The notes: generated by a model not told the origin, from the letters alone. Counted from the stretch's first letter, positions 35,823 through 44,839 are shown. The stretch: 64,000 nucleotides of DNA from Desulfoarculaceae bacterium (GCA_019429465.1 JAHYIV010000009.1:23761-87760), one strand, 5' to 3'. Program-made: numbers and translations.

Positions 35823-36884
35823 TTACCAGGGGATAAACTGGTAGAGCTTGGCGAACATCTCATACACCTCAACCCAGTTCTGCAGATCCTCTGTGCTCTT
35901 CATATGGGCCCGTTTGTTGACCATGACCCAGCTCATGTGGGCAGCGCCGTCCTTACAGGTGGAGCAGTCGCGGGTTTCAGAGGTGCAGCAGCGGTGCATG
36001 GTCTTCAGGTCCGAGGCCCAGCGGATAAAATTGGTGAGACGTTTGGGACGGGGATCACGTTTGTCGATGGGGTCGGTGACCGAAGGACACTCCATCCAGC
36101 CGAATTTTCTGCCCAGCATTGAGCCCGTGGTGATAATTTCATGGTAATACTTTGAGGAGATAACCGTCTTCGGGTAGGCATCAAGCATGGCATCCATCTC
36201 TGCCCGTATGGCAATCAGCTCTTCCGGCTTCCAGGAAAAACCGGCAACATCCTCGTCGTTGGAGAGCAGCTGCATGTGCACCTTCAGGCCGATATCTTCA
36301 ACTTTTTGAATGATCTTCCCTGTCTTGCCCAGCTGTTTCGGGGTGATGGTGTACAGGTAATAGGCATGCGGATCACCGGCATAATTGGCGCTGGTGATCT
36401 TGAAGGTGTCTTTGCCGCGCAGGGCCTTTTCATCCTCTTCGTCCCCCCACAACGACAGGCCGACCATCATGTCGGGAAAACGGTCCCTGGGCACCTTGAT
36501 CAGGCCATTGGTGGCGCAGAAGGTGGGTAAACGCTTATAAAAGGCCTCGATCCGGTCCAGACATAGGGTGGGCTCACCACCGATGAGAATGGCCAGGTTC
36601 ACCCCGCGCTCCATCTCCTTGTCGACAAAGCCGTGCCATTTGTTGATGTCATTTTCTTCCGAGGCCCGCTCATGCTCACCCGAGGAGAAGAAGAAACAGC
36701 CCTTGCAGCGGAGGTTGCAGCGGTCTGTTACGTCATAGATGGAACTGCGGATGTTGAGCCTTGATATCTTTTTATAACGCTCATACCAGTGATCATCGAG
36801 GAGGGAGCTGACTGTTTTCATGGCAGGCAAGGAGGTTCGGTCTCCGGAATTGAAGAGTAGGTCGTGATTGGTTTGCTGTTTCAT
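35823..36884 (-). CDS. Radical SAM enzyme, paralogue 2 of a tandem pair
   Basis: A 353-residue radical SAM protein. The [4Fe-4S] motif CNLRCKGC is at residues 56-63 (Cys56, 60, 63), followed by LIGGEPTLC (GGE-type SAM contact). Near residues 294-305 CCTSETRDCSTCKDG gives extra cysteines, suggesting an auxiliary cluster as in SPASM-like enzymes. It is clearly related to the preceding gene product (36889-37938). Such enzymes work only without oxygen and make radical modifications; acting on an ACP-bound chain is inferred from the operon. It lies 4 bp after its paralogue. Confidence 0.85.
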   Translation of the reverse strand: MKQQTNHDLLFNSGDRTSLPAMKTVSSLLDDHWYERYKKISRLNIRSSIYDVTDRCNLRCKGCFFFSSGEHERASEENDINKWHGFVDKEMERGVNLAILIGGEPTLCLDRIEAFYKRLPTFCATNGLIKVPRDRFPDMMVGLSLWGDEEDEKALRGKDTFKITSANYAGDPHAYYLYTITPKQLGKTGKIIQKVEDIGLKVHMQLLSNDEDVAGFSWKPEELIAIRAEMDAMLDAYPKTVISSKYYHEIITTGSMLGRKFGWMECPSVTDPIDKRDPRPKRLTNFIRWASDLKTMHRCCTSETRDCSTCKDGAAHMSWVMVNKRAHMKSTEDLQNWVEVYEMFAKLYQFIPW

Positions 36885-36888
36885 GTCA

Positions 36889-37938
36889 TTAGAGGGCTGG
36901 CGGTTCGATCATCTCTTGGCAGAGGGTCGCACTCTTTTCATATCCCCTGACCCAGACGGCGAGATAGGTGTCGACATAGTCGAGCCAGGCGGCAAAGGTG
37001 GTCGGATTAGTGGCATGGCGATACATCCTGGCGGTGACGACCGCGCTGCCGGCGGCATAATGGCGGCAGTCGGCGCAGTCGGTATCCGGGACGCAGCAGG
37101 CGGCGTCCCGATCCCACTGCAGGTCGGTGCGATACTGGCGAAAGGATCTGCCCAGGCCGATAGCGGTCGAAGGGTTCATCCGCGGATAGGAGCAGGAGAA
37201 CAGCTCGTGCAGGCCCCGCTCATGGGTGTGGGCCACACTGTTATAGGGAGAAAAGAGCACGGTCCGCGGAAATTCGGCCAGCAGTTCGCTCATGACGGCC
37301 CGGGTGCGGGCCAGGGTCTCCGGCGTGTGCCGCAGATGGCCCTGGTATCCCACCGGCGATGAAAACATGTTGAAGGTGATCTGGTGGCCGTTGTCTGCCA
37401 AAAGCTCGGTGACCTCCCGGGCCTCGTCGATATTGACCGGGGTGAAGGTGTAGACCCAGACGGCCCTGGGATCATTGCGGTAATTCGCCATCTGCCGGGC
37501 CAGCATATCCTTGGCCTTTCTGATCTCAAGGCTGGTCTGGTCATTGCCCCAGACCGAGATGTGGACACGGTAATCAATTTCCCTGGGCAGCACCTTCAGG
37601 CCGTTGCTGGCAATGCAGCCCAGGGGGATGGTGTCAAAGCAGGTTTGACACAGCTGCGGGACCAGGGAAGGCTCGGCGCCGGCCAGGACGACAAAGGTGA
37701 TACCCCGTTCCTTCTCCGTCTCCATGAGCTGCTGCCAGTCGGCCACGTTGAGATTTTCTGCGGCGAACTGTTTTTCCCCGGTGAAATAATAGCATCCTTC
37801 GCAGCGGATATTGCAGCGATTGGTCATGTCATAGGTGGATTCGCGCAGAAAAAAATATTTGCGGACCTTTTCCCACTGGCTATGGATTACCGGATCAGCC
37901 AGGATCTCCGAGAATTTGTAGTGTCTGTCGTCTGCCAC
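36889..37938 (-). CDS. Radical SAM enzyme, paralogue 1 of a tandem pair
   Basis: A 349-residue radical SAM protein with CNIRCEGC at residues 42-49, VVLAGAEPSLV in place of the GGE motif, and a late Cys set (CCVPDTDCADC at about 280-290). It is similar throughout to the gene downstream, including the TYDMTNRCN context, so the pair arose by duplication. The start is GTG at 37938, directly after the TAA of the dehydratase-ACP gene; no in-frame ATG precedes the motif. Function unknown. Confidence 0.83.
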   Translation of the reverse strand: MADDRHYKFSEILADPVIHSQWEKVRKYFFLRESTYDMTNRCNIRCEGCYYFTGEKQFAAENLNVADWQQLMETEKERGITFVVLAGAEPSLVPQLCQTCFDTIPLGCIASNGLKVLPREIDYRVHISVWGNDQTSLEIRKAKDMLARQMANYRNDPRAVWVYTFTPVNIDEAREVTELLADNGHQITFNMFSSPVGYQGHLRHTPETLARTRAVMSELLAEFPRTVLFSPYNSVAHTHERGLHELFSCSYPRMNPSTAIGLGRSFRQYRTDLQWDRDAACCVPDTDCADCRHYAAGSAVVTARMYRHATNPTTFAAWLDYVDTYLAVWVRGYEKSATLCQEMIEPPAL

Positions 37939-38562
37939 TTAGTCGTCTTCCGCCTGTTTTTTGGTGATATACTCGGCAATAATGCGCACGGTTGTCAGCT
38001 TGGGGTAGTCATCTTCGTCAATCCTGATCCCGTACTCATCACGCAGGATCAGGGCAATGGTGGCCAGATCCATGGAGTCAACACCGATCTCGTCAACCAG
38101 GTCCAGGTCAGCGTCAAAGGTCTGCGGGGTAACATCTTCGAGCTTGAGCTCGTTGATGATGATTTCGGCAATGCGAAGGATTGTCGGGGCAATATCAGTG
38201 TTCATGAAAAGTTTTTTCTCCTCTTTAGGGGCCAGTGTCAGGATACCGGAACAGACATCTTCCTGTCTGCTGCTGATACGAAACGAATAGGTGTTTTCTT
38301 TGTTCCCGGCAAGGATGCTGATATCCAGGATTTCTCCAGGCCGGACAAGCTTTTTGAATTTAATCCTCGTTAAATCAATCAGATGCATGTCCATGACCAG
38401 GGCCTTGGCCACAATGTCGGTCACCATCTGCAACTGGGCAATGCCCGGTAAAATGGGGTCACCGGGAAAATGTCCGGAAAACCAGGGCGACTGCGGATCT
38501 GTTGTCACCTGAGCTGTGATCGCATCATCACGCTGTTGTACTGAAATAGATGAATACCACAT
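37939..38562 (-). CDS. Dehydratase (ApeI-like hotdog) fused to an acyl carrier protein
   Basis: A 207-residue two-domain protein. Residues 1 to about 120 form a FabA/FabZ-fold dehydratase with GHFPGDPILPGIAQLQMV: His31 is kept, while the usual FabZ Glu position is Gln, as seems common in the ApeI-like group. Residues about 128-207 form an ACP with the phosphopantetheine Ser in EIGVDSMDLATI. Fusing the dehydratase to its own carrier is unusual. The ATG at 38562 begins right before the hotdog fold; the 20 earlier codons are dropped. The gene lies 88 bp after the radical-SAM gene upstream. Confidence 0.85.
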   Translation of the reverse strand: MWYSSISVQQRDDAITAQVTTDPQSPWFSGHFPGDPILPGIAQLQMVTDIVAKALVMDMHLIDLTRIKFKKLVRPGEILDISILAGNKENTYSFRISSRQEDVCSGILTLAPKEEKKLFMNTDIAPTILRIAEIIINELKLEDVTPQTFDADLDLVDEIGVDSMDLATIALILRDEYGIRIDEDDYPKLTTVRIIAEYITKKQAEDD

Positions 38563-38650
38563 GGAGAAATTTGTTGCATGTCCCAAAATTATTTTTCGAT
38601 TGATCGGCCGCTCTGCTCTCAAAGAGTGCGGTTATGTCTTTGCTGGCGGT

Positions 38651-40000
38651 TCAGCGGATCAAATACTCCCAGAGAGGGCCGGTGTAGCCCCGTTTATGCA
38701 TCCTGGCAACCGTAGCTGCCGCTGCCTTCCCTCCGGAACCAACTATCCAGTTTATCCGATCAGCAGCCTTCTGCCCAATGATTTTTTCAATGGCGGCATG
38801 ATTAATGGCATCACTTTCATAGAACACAGGCTGCAGGAGATCCGTGGCAGCTGTGATCTTGTTTTCCCTGAGTGCGATATCATAGAGGGCGGTGTGGGGA
38901 TAGATCCTGATGCCGGTAAAAAAGAAGAGGGCGGTTTTTTTGAGTGAGTCGACAGCATTCAGGGTTTCAGCTATCGTATCTGCTGATTCGCCGGGACCGC
39001 CGAGGAGAAAGTAATGCGCCACGTGCAGTCCGGCATCCAGCGCCTGATTATGGGCCGTCAGGACATCCGCGGGCCGGAAGGGTTTGCAGTAGTTCTGCAG
39101 CATGGCGGCAGACAGGGATTCGGTGCCGAATTCCACATGTTTCAGGCCGGCGTCACCCATGATCCTGAAATAGTCCGGCGGCAGCCTGGTCGGGGCAAAA
39201 AACCCACCCCAGGGGATGGAGACCGCGGATCTGCGGAAGGCTGCAGCCACTGCCAGGCTGTGGGCTATATCCGAGTTAAAGGCGGAATCGGTGATGAAAA
39301 AATATTTTGCTCCGGCCTCCTGCAGGGCCAGGGCTGTCCGGGCCACCTCGTCGGGCGGGACCAGGCGATGTTTGTTCCCTTCAATATGAGGATAGGGGCA
39401 GTAGATGCAGCGAAATGAACAGCCCCGCTTGGTCTGCAGGTTCAGCATCCCTCCATGTTCCAGGTAATAGTGATGGTGGGAGGAAGAGGTCTTGCCGAAA
39501 TTCCGTTCCTGCACTCCGGCCCAGGGTACGATAGCGGCATCTGGTGCTGAGGCGCTGATCAGTCCCGGGATGGCGGAGAGCGGCTGCCTGGTGTCCAGGG
39601 CCTCCACCAGCATGGCAAAGCGCTCTCCTTCGCCTGCAATGCCATAATCAAGGGCCAGGGCGGTGAGAATCTCCCCGGGGAGAATGGTGAATCCGGCGCC
39701 GCCGCCGACCATGACAGCCCGGCTCCGTGCCCGCAGCCAGCTGACCAGTTCCTTCTGTGCTTCTATGAAAAAGAGGGGGTCGCCGGCCTCGGTATTGTCA
39801 ATGTTTCTGATGGAAATGCCGATGATATCCGGCGGGAAAGCGACAAGAAGGGATGCCAGTGCCTCCCGATCAAGAATATTCAGATCCGCTATCCGCACCT
39901 CATGCCTGGCAGAGACCGCCCCGGCAACATAGTCAAGGCCTATGGGATAGACAGGGTAGGGGACGGTGAGGGTGTTGGGGGAGATGAGCAGAATCTTCAT
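38651..40000 (-). CDS. B12-binding-type radical SAM protein (first of three)
   Basis: A 449-residue protein with an N-terminal cobalamin-binding-like Rossmann domain (MKILLISPN...PIGLDYVAGAV, DIIGISIRNID, VMVGGGAGFTILP) and a radical-SAM domain with RGCSFRCIYCPYPHIEG at about residue 190. Enzymes of this class methylate unactivated carbons or form rings (for example in hopanoid, bacteriochlorophyll and fosfomycin pathways). The ATG at 40000 overlaps the stop of the KS fusion gene (ATGA), so it is coupled to it. A DxHxxG cobalamin motif is not evident, so cofactor use is uncertain. Confidence 0.85.
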   Translation of the reverse strand: MKILLISPNTLTVPYPVYPIGLDYVAGAVSARHEVRIADLNILDREALASLLVAFPPDIIGISIRNIDNTEAGDPLFFIEAQKELVSWLRARSRAVMVGGGAGFTILPGEILTALALDYGIAGEGERFAMLVEALDTRQPLSAIPGLISASAPDAAIVPWAGVQERNFGKTSSSHHHYYLEHGGMLNLQTKRGCSFRCIYCPYPHIEGNKHRLVPPDEVARTALALQEAGAKYFFITDSAFNSDIAHSLAVAAAFRRSAVSIPWGGFFAPTRLPPDYFRIMGDAGLKHVEFGTESLSAAMLQNYCKPFRPADVLTAHNQALDAGLHVAHYFLLGGPGESADTIAETLNAVDSLKKTALFFFTGIRIYPHTALYDIALRENKITAATDLLQPVFYESDAINHAAIEKIIGQKAADRINWIVGSGGKAAAATVARMHKRGYTGPLWEYLIR

Positions 40001-42162
40001 GAGCACCCAAACTCCATGGCGGTAATGGCCGTGCCGAGCCCGAGGACCAGGATTTTTTTACCGGACAGTGAGAAGCCCTTGCTGCCCGCCGCCACCAGTC
40101 CGGCCGGGAACTCTCCTCTCTGCAGAAATTGAACCGCCATGACAGCAGCAAGGGCAGAGGCAGAGGCGAACTGGCCGGTGAATTGCCGGTAGTGGAGCAC
40201 AGGAACGGCCAGGGCTGTCTTGCTGATAAATTCCGCCAGCTGCTGGCGGCCTTCCTGGTCGGCGGCAGCGGGAATCCCGGCCATGATCAGGCCGTAATCG
40301 TTGAGCTGTGTCCGGGCGGCGCCGAGCTCCCCGATGAGCGCCCCGATGGTGCCGGTGGCGGTGCTGTTCCGGTAAAAAGAGACCCGCACCCAACATCTTC
40401 CGGGAAGCTCTTTTCGCTGCAGACAGAAGCCTCCGCCGCCATCGGACAGGGGGGAGGATGTCTGGATGGATGGGTCAAAAAGCGGTGAAAACTGCGCATG
40501 TCCCTCATCGGCTCCCAGGACAAAGGCCGGGGCGGAATTGTTGTCGAGCAGAGTGTCTGCCGCCAGCAGTGCCTGTTCAAAGGAATAATCACCGCCGCTG
40601 CTGGTGATATTTGGACCGGTGGCACCGTACATGATCGCCACCTGGCCGGCCGCGCTGTTGTGCACAGAGCCGACAAAATCGGTGGGGCTGGGAAATTGTT
40701 CGTTCGTCTCCCGCAGTTTTTTCAGGAAATCATAGGTCTCGGAAAGTGCTCCCCAGCCGCTGCCCATGAAGACACTCTCCGGTCCCTGCTCCAGGCCTGA
40801 ATCTTCGAAGGCTGCAGCAGCGAGGGCCAGGGCCAGCCGAGGAAAGCGTTTGAGCCGCCGCACCTTTCCGGCAGGAAGCTTTGCCGAAATCGTCTCCAGC
40901 GCCAGCATGCCATCGATGGCTTGTGCCTGCAGGAGCCTGGCCATGCTTTCGTGGGTGTTGCCGGCCCCGCTGATGCAGCCGCTGCCGAGGATGCTTAAGG
41001 GGGCGCTTTGTGACCTTATCCGGGGCGCAACAAGGGTGTCAGGTCTGGCCATAATCAGGCAGCCGTTATTGCCGCCAAAACCAAAGGAGTTGGAGAGAAC
41101 AGCTGAGAGTGACTGGCTGACAGGGTGCAGCAGGGGGGAAAGCTGCAGTTCCGGGTCGGGCTGGCTGCAGCCGCTGTTGGCCGGCAGGAGCTCTCTGGTG
41201 ATGGCGATCGTTGCCACCACCGCTTCAATGGCCCCGGCGGCGGCCAGTCCGTGACCGGTGGCGCCTTTGATCGAGGAGAGCGGCGGCGGCTGAGGAAAAA
41301 GAGTCCTGATGGCCTTGGCCTCAGCCAGATCATTGTCTTGTGTGCCGGTGCCGTGCAGGCTGATATAGCCGATGTCGCGAACGGTCAGACCGGCATCATC
41401 CAGGGCCGCCTGCATGGCCTTGGCTGCTCCTCTTCCTTCCGGATGGGGGGCCGCCGGGTGATAGGCGTCACAGGAGAGGCCGGCTCCGAGCAGTTGTGCC
41501 AAGGGGTTTTTGGGTCTGATGGTGGTCAGGAGCAGCAGGGCCGCACCTTCACCCAGCGACATGCCCTGGCGGTTTTTGTCAAAGGGTCTGCTGCCCTCGG
41601 GGTCAACGAGCTGCAGGGAGTGAAAGCCGAAATAGGTCAGATGGCAGAGGGAATCAGCCCCGCCGGCAAGGATCCATTCGGCCTTTCCCGCTTGCAGCAT
41701 TTTCAGGGCCAGGCTGATGGCCACAGCCCCGGAGGAGCAGGCCGTGGAAACGGTGAGGGCTCTTCCCCGGCAGTGAACCTGCCGAGCGACCGCTTCGGCA
41801 ACAGTGGTCAGGCCGTGGTGACAGTACTTTTCTGGATCATGGACTTCAGCTGTCAGGAGCTGTTCCGTGGTGAGAATGCCGCCGGTGGTGGTGCCCAGGA
41901 TGACCGCATCCGGAGGCTGGCCGCAACCCTGCATGGCCTGCAGGGCCGCGGCAATGGCCAGGGCGTGCGTTCTCGGCAGGGTGGAAGCGGGCAGGTCGCT
42001 GACCTGGGCTGCAGGCAGGGGAGGAGGATGCTGCAGAGAAAAGAGGCTCAGTGGACAAATGGCGGAACTGTTCTCGCGCAGCGCCTGTTCCGTGGCCGCG
42101 AGCCCAGCGCCAAGCGGGCTGATGATCCCGACTCCGGCAATATAGACCTTTTTCCCGCTCAA
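39997..42162 (-). CDS. Fused ketosynthase and KS-like (chain-length-factor type) protein
   Basis: A 721-residue fusion. Residues 1 to about 375 are a full ketosynthase with Cys in VSTACSSGAVAISL, His in SLHGTGTQDND, Lys/His in SIKGATGHGLAAAG and FGFGGNN. Residues from about 390 to 721 are a KS-like domain whose elbow reads SVHNSAAGQVAIMY, with Ser at the Cys position, like the stand-alone partner at 18726-19589. In type II polyketide and aryl-polyene systems KS and chain-length factor are separate subunits; here one polypeptide carries both. It overlaps the ACP gene before it and the radical-SAM gene after it by 4 bases each. Confidence 0.88.
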   Translation of the reverse strand: MSGKKVYIAGVGIISPLGAGLAATEQALRENSSAICPLSLFSLQHPPPLPAAQVSDLPASTLPRTHALAIAAALQAMQGCGQPPDAVILGTTTGGILTTEQLLTAEVHDPEKYCHHGLTTVAEAVARQVHCRGRALTVSTACSSGAVAISLALKMLQAGKAEWILAGGADSLCHLTYFGFHSLQLVDPEGSRPFDKNRQGMSLGEGAALLLLTTIRPKNPLAQLLGAGLSCDAYHPAAPHPEGRGAAKAMQAALDDAGLTVRDIGYISLHGTGTQDNDLAEAKAIRTLFPQPPPLSSIKGATGHGLAAAGAIEAVVATIAITRELLPANSGCSQPDPELQLSPLLHPVSQSLSAVLSNSFGFGGNNGCLIMARPDTLVAPRIRSQSAPLSILGSGCISGAGNTHESMARLLQAQAIDGMLALETISAKLPAGKVRRLKRFPRLALALAAAAFEDSGLEQGPESVFMGSGWGALSETYDFLKKLRETNEQFPSPTDFVGSVHNSAAGQVAIMYGATGPNITSSGGDYSFEQALLAADTLLDNNSAPAFVLGADEGHAQFSPLFDPSIQTSSPLSDGGGGFCLQRKELPGRCWVRVSFYRNSTATGTIGALIGELGAARTQLNDYGLIMAGIPAAADQEGRQQLAEFISKTALAVPVLHYRQFTGQFASASALAAVMAVQFLQRGEFPAGLVAAGSKGFSLSGKKILVLGLGTAITAMEFGCS

Positions 42163-42440
42163 GAAGAAGCGTCGGGAGAAGAGCTGTCGGGAGAATTGGC
42201 GCGAATATAGTCGGCAAGCGCTGCCAGGGTAGAAAAGACCTTTTCGCCGATATCCTTGTTGTTGATGACCACGCCGTACTCTTTTTCAACCATGACCACC
42301 ATCTCGAGGACATCAATGGAGTCAATGCCGAGCTCGCCACCTACCAGTTGCGCATTTTCGTCAATGTCTTCCGGCCGGACATCGGTCAGATTGAGAATCT
42401 CAATCAGTCTGCTTTTCAGTTTTTCTGTTAATGCATCCAT
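42159..42440 (-). CDS. Acyl carrier protein, first gene of operon ii
   Basis: A 93-residue ACP with the phosphopantetheine Ser in LGIDSIDVLEMVVMVEKEYG, and DVRPEDIDENAQL before it, as in canonical carriers. A Ser/Asp-rich tail of 12 residues follows helix IV. It leads the long minus-strand operon and is coupled by an ATGA overlap to the KS fusion. A divergent operon begins on the other side of a 443-bp gap. Confidence 0.93.
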   Translation of the reverse strand: MDALTEKLKSRLIEILNLTDVRPEDIDENAQLVGGELGIDSIDVLEMVVMVEKEYGVVINNKDIGEKVFSTLAALADYIRANSPDSSSPDASS

Positions 42441-42883
42441 AATGATTGTCTGGTTTCCTTCAATTTTCTGGTGGTCCTGCCGACTCAGCGAACAGCAGGA
42501 TGAAAACTTTGCTCTGCTCGTAGTTGACGCGAATATAGCTGAGTAGTATCAAAAGTATTGTATAATGGCCATCTTAATTTGTCATCTGATTTGCAGGGAG
42601 GCAAATTTTTTCCAGCAGTGAGTAACAGAAGTTCATGACAAAATGGCATTAGACGGCTATTCTTGCCAGATGATATTGCCTTGTCAACTGGAAAGGCCAC
42701 GACCAGACAGGCCATAAGAGCATTATGAACCTGTCGGCTGTCGAATACGTTTATACCTAAGCCGTCATTCAAAAATAACTACTACAATTGAATGCAATTA
42801 ACGGCATAAGATGCCGTAATGAAATGGATAAAAATATGTATTATTTCTTGGTGGACCCTAGCAAACAAGCATATGCGTAAGTC
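42441..42883. promoter_or_regulatory. Divergent intergenic region between operons ii and iii
   Basis: The 443 bp separate two divergent operons and must hold both promoters. A TATAAT lies at 42561-42566 on the plus strand, but no matching -35 box at proper spacing was found. A short palindrome GGCATAAGATGCCGTAA near 42801-42817 belongs to the REP-like core family. The open frames on both strands here look non-coding. Confidence 0.45.
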
Positions 42884-43318
42884 ATGACAACAGCTGAACT
42901 CTCGGGTATTACCCTCGAGGATCTGATTCCGCATCGCGGCCGTATGGTGCTGATTGATGAGATCCTGGCGGTCGATTCCAGCCATGCCATTACCGTTTCT
43001 ATAATCAGCGGCTCGTATCCTCTGGTTGCGGCCTGCGGTGTCGAGCCGCTGATCATGATAGAACTGGCGGCCCAGACTGCCGGGGTCTGCAACGGCTGGG
43101 ACCGGATTCAGACCAAGGGCATCGATTCCGAGCAGATGGGCTGGCTGGTTGGTGTCAAGCGGGCCCGTTTTTATATCGACCGTATCCCCCTGGGAAGCAG
43201 GGTTGTGACCCGCGCTGAAAACAGTCACAGCTACGGGAACCTGCGGGAGGTTGCCGGTGTCCTGCATCTGGGTGATACCCTTATTGGCGAAGTCACTCTC
43301 CAACTGTATCAGGTGTAA
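42884..43318 (+). CDS. ApeP-like 3-hydroxyacyl-ACP dehydratase
   Basis: A 144-residue hotdog protein. The opening LEDLIPHRGRMVLIDEIL is the signature of the ApeP-type dehydratases of aryl-polyene loci, and LIMIELAAQTAGVCNG carries the second active-site region with the catalytic Glu. It would dehydrate 3-hydroxyacyl chains on an ACP during polyene extension. It is the first gene of the plus-strand operon iii, 6 bp before the ketoreductase gene, the same order as in aryl-polyene clusters. Confidence 0.88.
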   Translation: MTTAELSGITLEDLIPHRGRMVLIDEILAVDSSHAITVSIISGSYPLVAACGVEPLIMIELAAQTAGVCNGWDRIQTKGIDSEQMGWLVGVKRARFYIDRIPLGSRVVTRAENSHSYGNLREVAGVLHLGDTLIGEVTLQLYQV

Positions 43319-43324
43319 AAATCT

Positions 43325-44065
43325 ATGATGAAAGAAGAAAATAACCAGAAAATTGCCATCATCACCGGCGGGTCCAGGGGTATCGGCAGGGCCATTGCCG
43401 TGGAACTGGCTCGGGCGGGCTGTTATACGGTGATCAATTACCTCTCCGATCAGGCGGCAGCGGACCAGACCCTGGCCCTGGTCCGGGAGGCGGGGAGCGA
43501 TGGCGAGGTCACAGCCTTTGATGTCAGGGACGGGCAGAAGGCGGCAGCGGTGATTGAGGATATTGCCCAGCGCTTCGGCAGGATTGATGTCCTGGTTAAT
43601 AATGCCGGCATCATCCATGACGGCCTGTTCATGATGATGGAGCCGGAGAGCTGGCAGTCCGTCATCGATACCAGTCTCAACGGCTTTTACAATATGACCC
43701 GGCCGGTCATCGAAAAAATGGTGCGCCACCGCAGCGGGGTCGTCATCTCCCTGTCGTCGGCGTCGGCCATGATGCCCAATCGCGGTCAGGCCAACTACTC
43801 GGCGGCCAAGGCCGGACTGACCGCGGCCAGCCGGGTGGTGGCCTCGGAGGTGGCCCGCTTGGGTATCCGGGTCAATGTGGTGGCGCCGGGCCTGATCGAG
43901 ACCGATATGATCAAGGATGCCCCCAGGGACTATATTAAAACCATGATTCCCATGGCCCGGATCGGCAGACCCGAAGAGGTGGCCAAGGTGGTAGCCTTTC
44001 TCTGTTCCGAGGATGCCTCCTATGTGACAGGCCAGGTCATCTCGGTCAATGGCGGGATGTGTTAG
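43325..44065 (+). CDS. fabG: 3-oxoacyl-ACP reductase (FabG/ApeQ-like)
   Basis: A 246-residue NADPH-dependent SDR ketoreductase. It has the nucleotide loop [17 protein letters not shown] at about residue 93, and the catalytic Ser-Tyr-Lys in [24 protein letters not shown] (shown in two parts: Ser in SLSSAS, Tyr-x3-Lys in NYSAAKAG). It reduces 3-ketoacyl-ACP between the KS and dehydratase steps. Two possible ATG codons occur at the start (43325 and 43328). Its stop is 2 bp before the LolA-like ATG. Confidence 0.93.
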   Translation: MMKEENNQKIAIITGGSRGIGRAIAVELARAGCYTVINYLSDQAAADQTLALVREAGSDGEVTAFDVRDGQKAAAVIEDIAQRFGRIDVLVNNAGIIHDGLFMMMEPESWQSVIDTSLNGFYNMTRPVIEKMVRHRSGVVISLSSASAMMPNRGQANYSAAKAGLTAASRVVASEVARLGIRVNVVAPGLIETDMIKDAPRDYIKTMIPMARIGRPEEVAKVVAFLCSEDASYVTGQVISVNGGMC

Positions 44066-44067
44066 TC

Positions 44068-44679
44068 ATGCGTTGTCTAAGAGTTGCTTTGATGCTGGCC
44101 ACCGCGATCTTCTTTCTTGCCCAGTCCCCGGCCCAGGGCCAGATGCCGGACAGGGCCGCTCAGGCTCCTCTGCGGCTGGAGTCGGTGCAGTCTGAATTTA
44201 TCCAGGAAAAGCGGCTGCCCATCCTGGTGCGGCCGCTGGTCTCCACAGGAACCTTTGTTTTTCAGGCGCCGGCCTCGTTGCGCTGGGAATATCAGACGCC
44301 GATCCACTCAGTTCTGCTCATGCATGAGGGGCGGACCCGGAAATTCATCAAGCATGGTGACCGCTTTGTCGAAGAGCAGGGCATGGGCGTCGACTCCATG
44401 GCCATAGTCCTCCAGGAGATCACGGGTTGGCTTGCTGGCCGCATTACCGACACCGCCACCTTTCAGGCCAGGGTCGAGGGAGAAGGTCTCGTCATCCTGA
44501 CACCGAAAGAAGCGGCACTGGCCAGGATAATCAGCCGTATTGAATTAAGGCTGGTGGATCAGTCCGGTCTGATGGAGTCGGTGACCCTCTATGAAGGGGG
44601 GGAGTCGTTGACCAGGCTGATTTTTACGCATGCCGTCCTTAATGAAAAGATACCGCCTGCAACATTTGTCCAGCCATGA
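44068..44679 (+). CDS. LolA-like outer-membrane lipoprotein carrier protein
   Basis: A 203-residue exported protein: signal peptide (about residues 1-25) and then a LolA-type beta fold with LESVQSEFIQEKRLPILVRP, GTFVFQAPASLRWEYQTP and the C-terminal FTHAVLNEKIPPATFVQP. LolA homologues occur in aryl-polyene loci and are thought to escort the lipid-like product across the periplasm. The ATG at 44068 follows the FabG stop; a GTG nine bases earlier is less likely. An inverted-repeat element lies right after it. Confidence 0.85.
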   Translation: MRCLRVALMLATAIFFLAQSPAQGQMPDRAAQAPLRLESVQSEFIQEKRLPILVRPLVSTGTFVFQAPASLRWEYQTPIHSVLLMHEGRTRKFIKHGDRFVEEQGMGVDSMAIVLQEITGWLAGRITDTATFQARVEGEGLVILTPKEAALARIISRIELRLVDQSGLMESVTLYEGGESLTRLIFTHAVLNEKIPPATFVQP

Positions 44680-44685
44680 AATTTG

Positions 44686-44839
44686 GTAACTATCCAGTAA
44701 TACCTCATCTGCTTCGTCATCGGCCTGCTCATGTACGAGTCAGTACCCTTCTCAGGCCTCTTTCTCGCATATGAAGCACTACTGGATAGTTACACCGCCT
44801 CGGTTTTCGCACTTTTCCGGCATGAACTGGATAGGTGTA
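44686..44839. repeat. Inverted-repeat element, copy B (108-bp core)
   Basis: The core 44686-44793 begins GTAACTATCCAG and ends GGATAGTTAC; a further half-unit runs to about 44839. It matches the reverse complement of 34413-34567 almost base for base. The half-unit ends ...GGCATGAACTGGATAGGT, and the ATG in it is the start codon of the following lipoprotein gene. Confidence 0.9.

Noticed and set aside
38741..38760. Third end of the 108-bp element (AACTATCCAG) inside the first B12-type radical-SAM gene
   Set aside because: Only the short end matches, and the reading frame is uninterrupted; it is likely a chance match. A similar lone match lies at 236-246.
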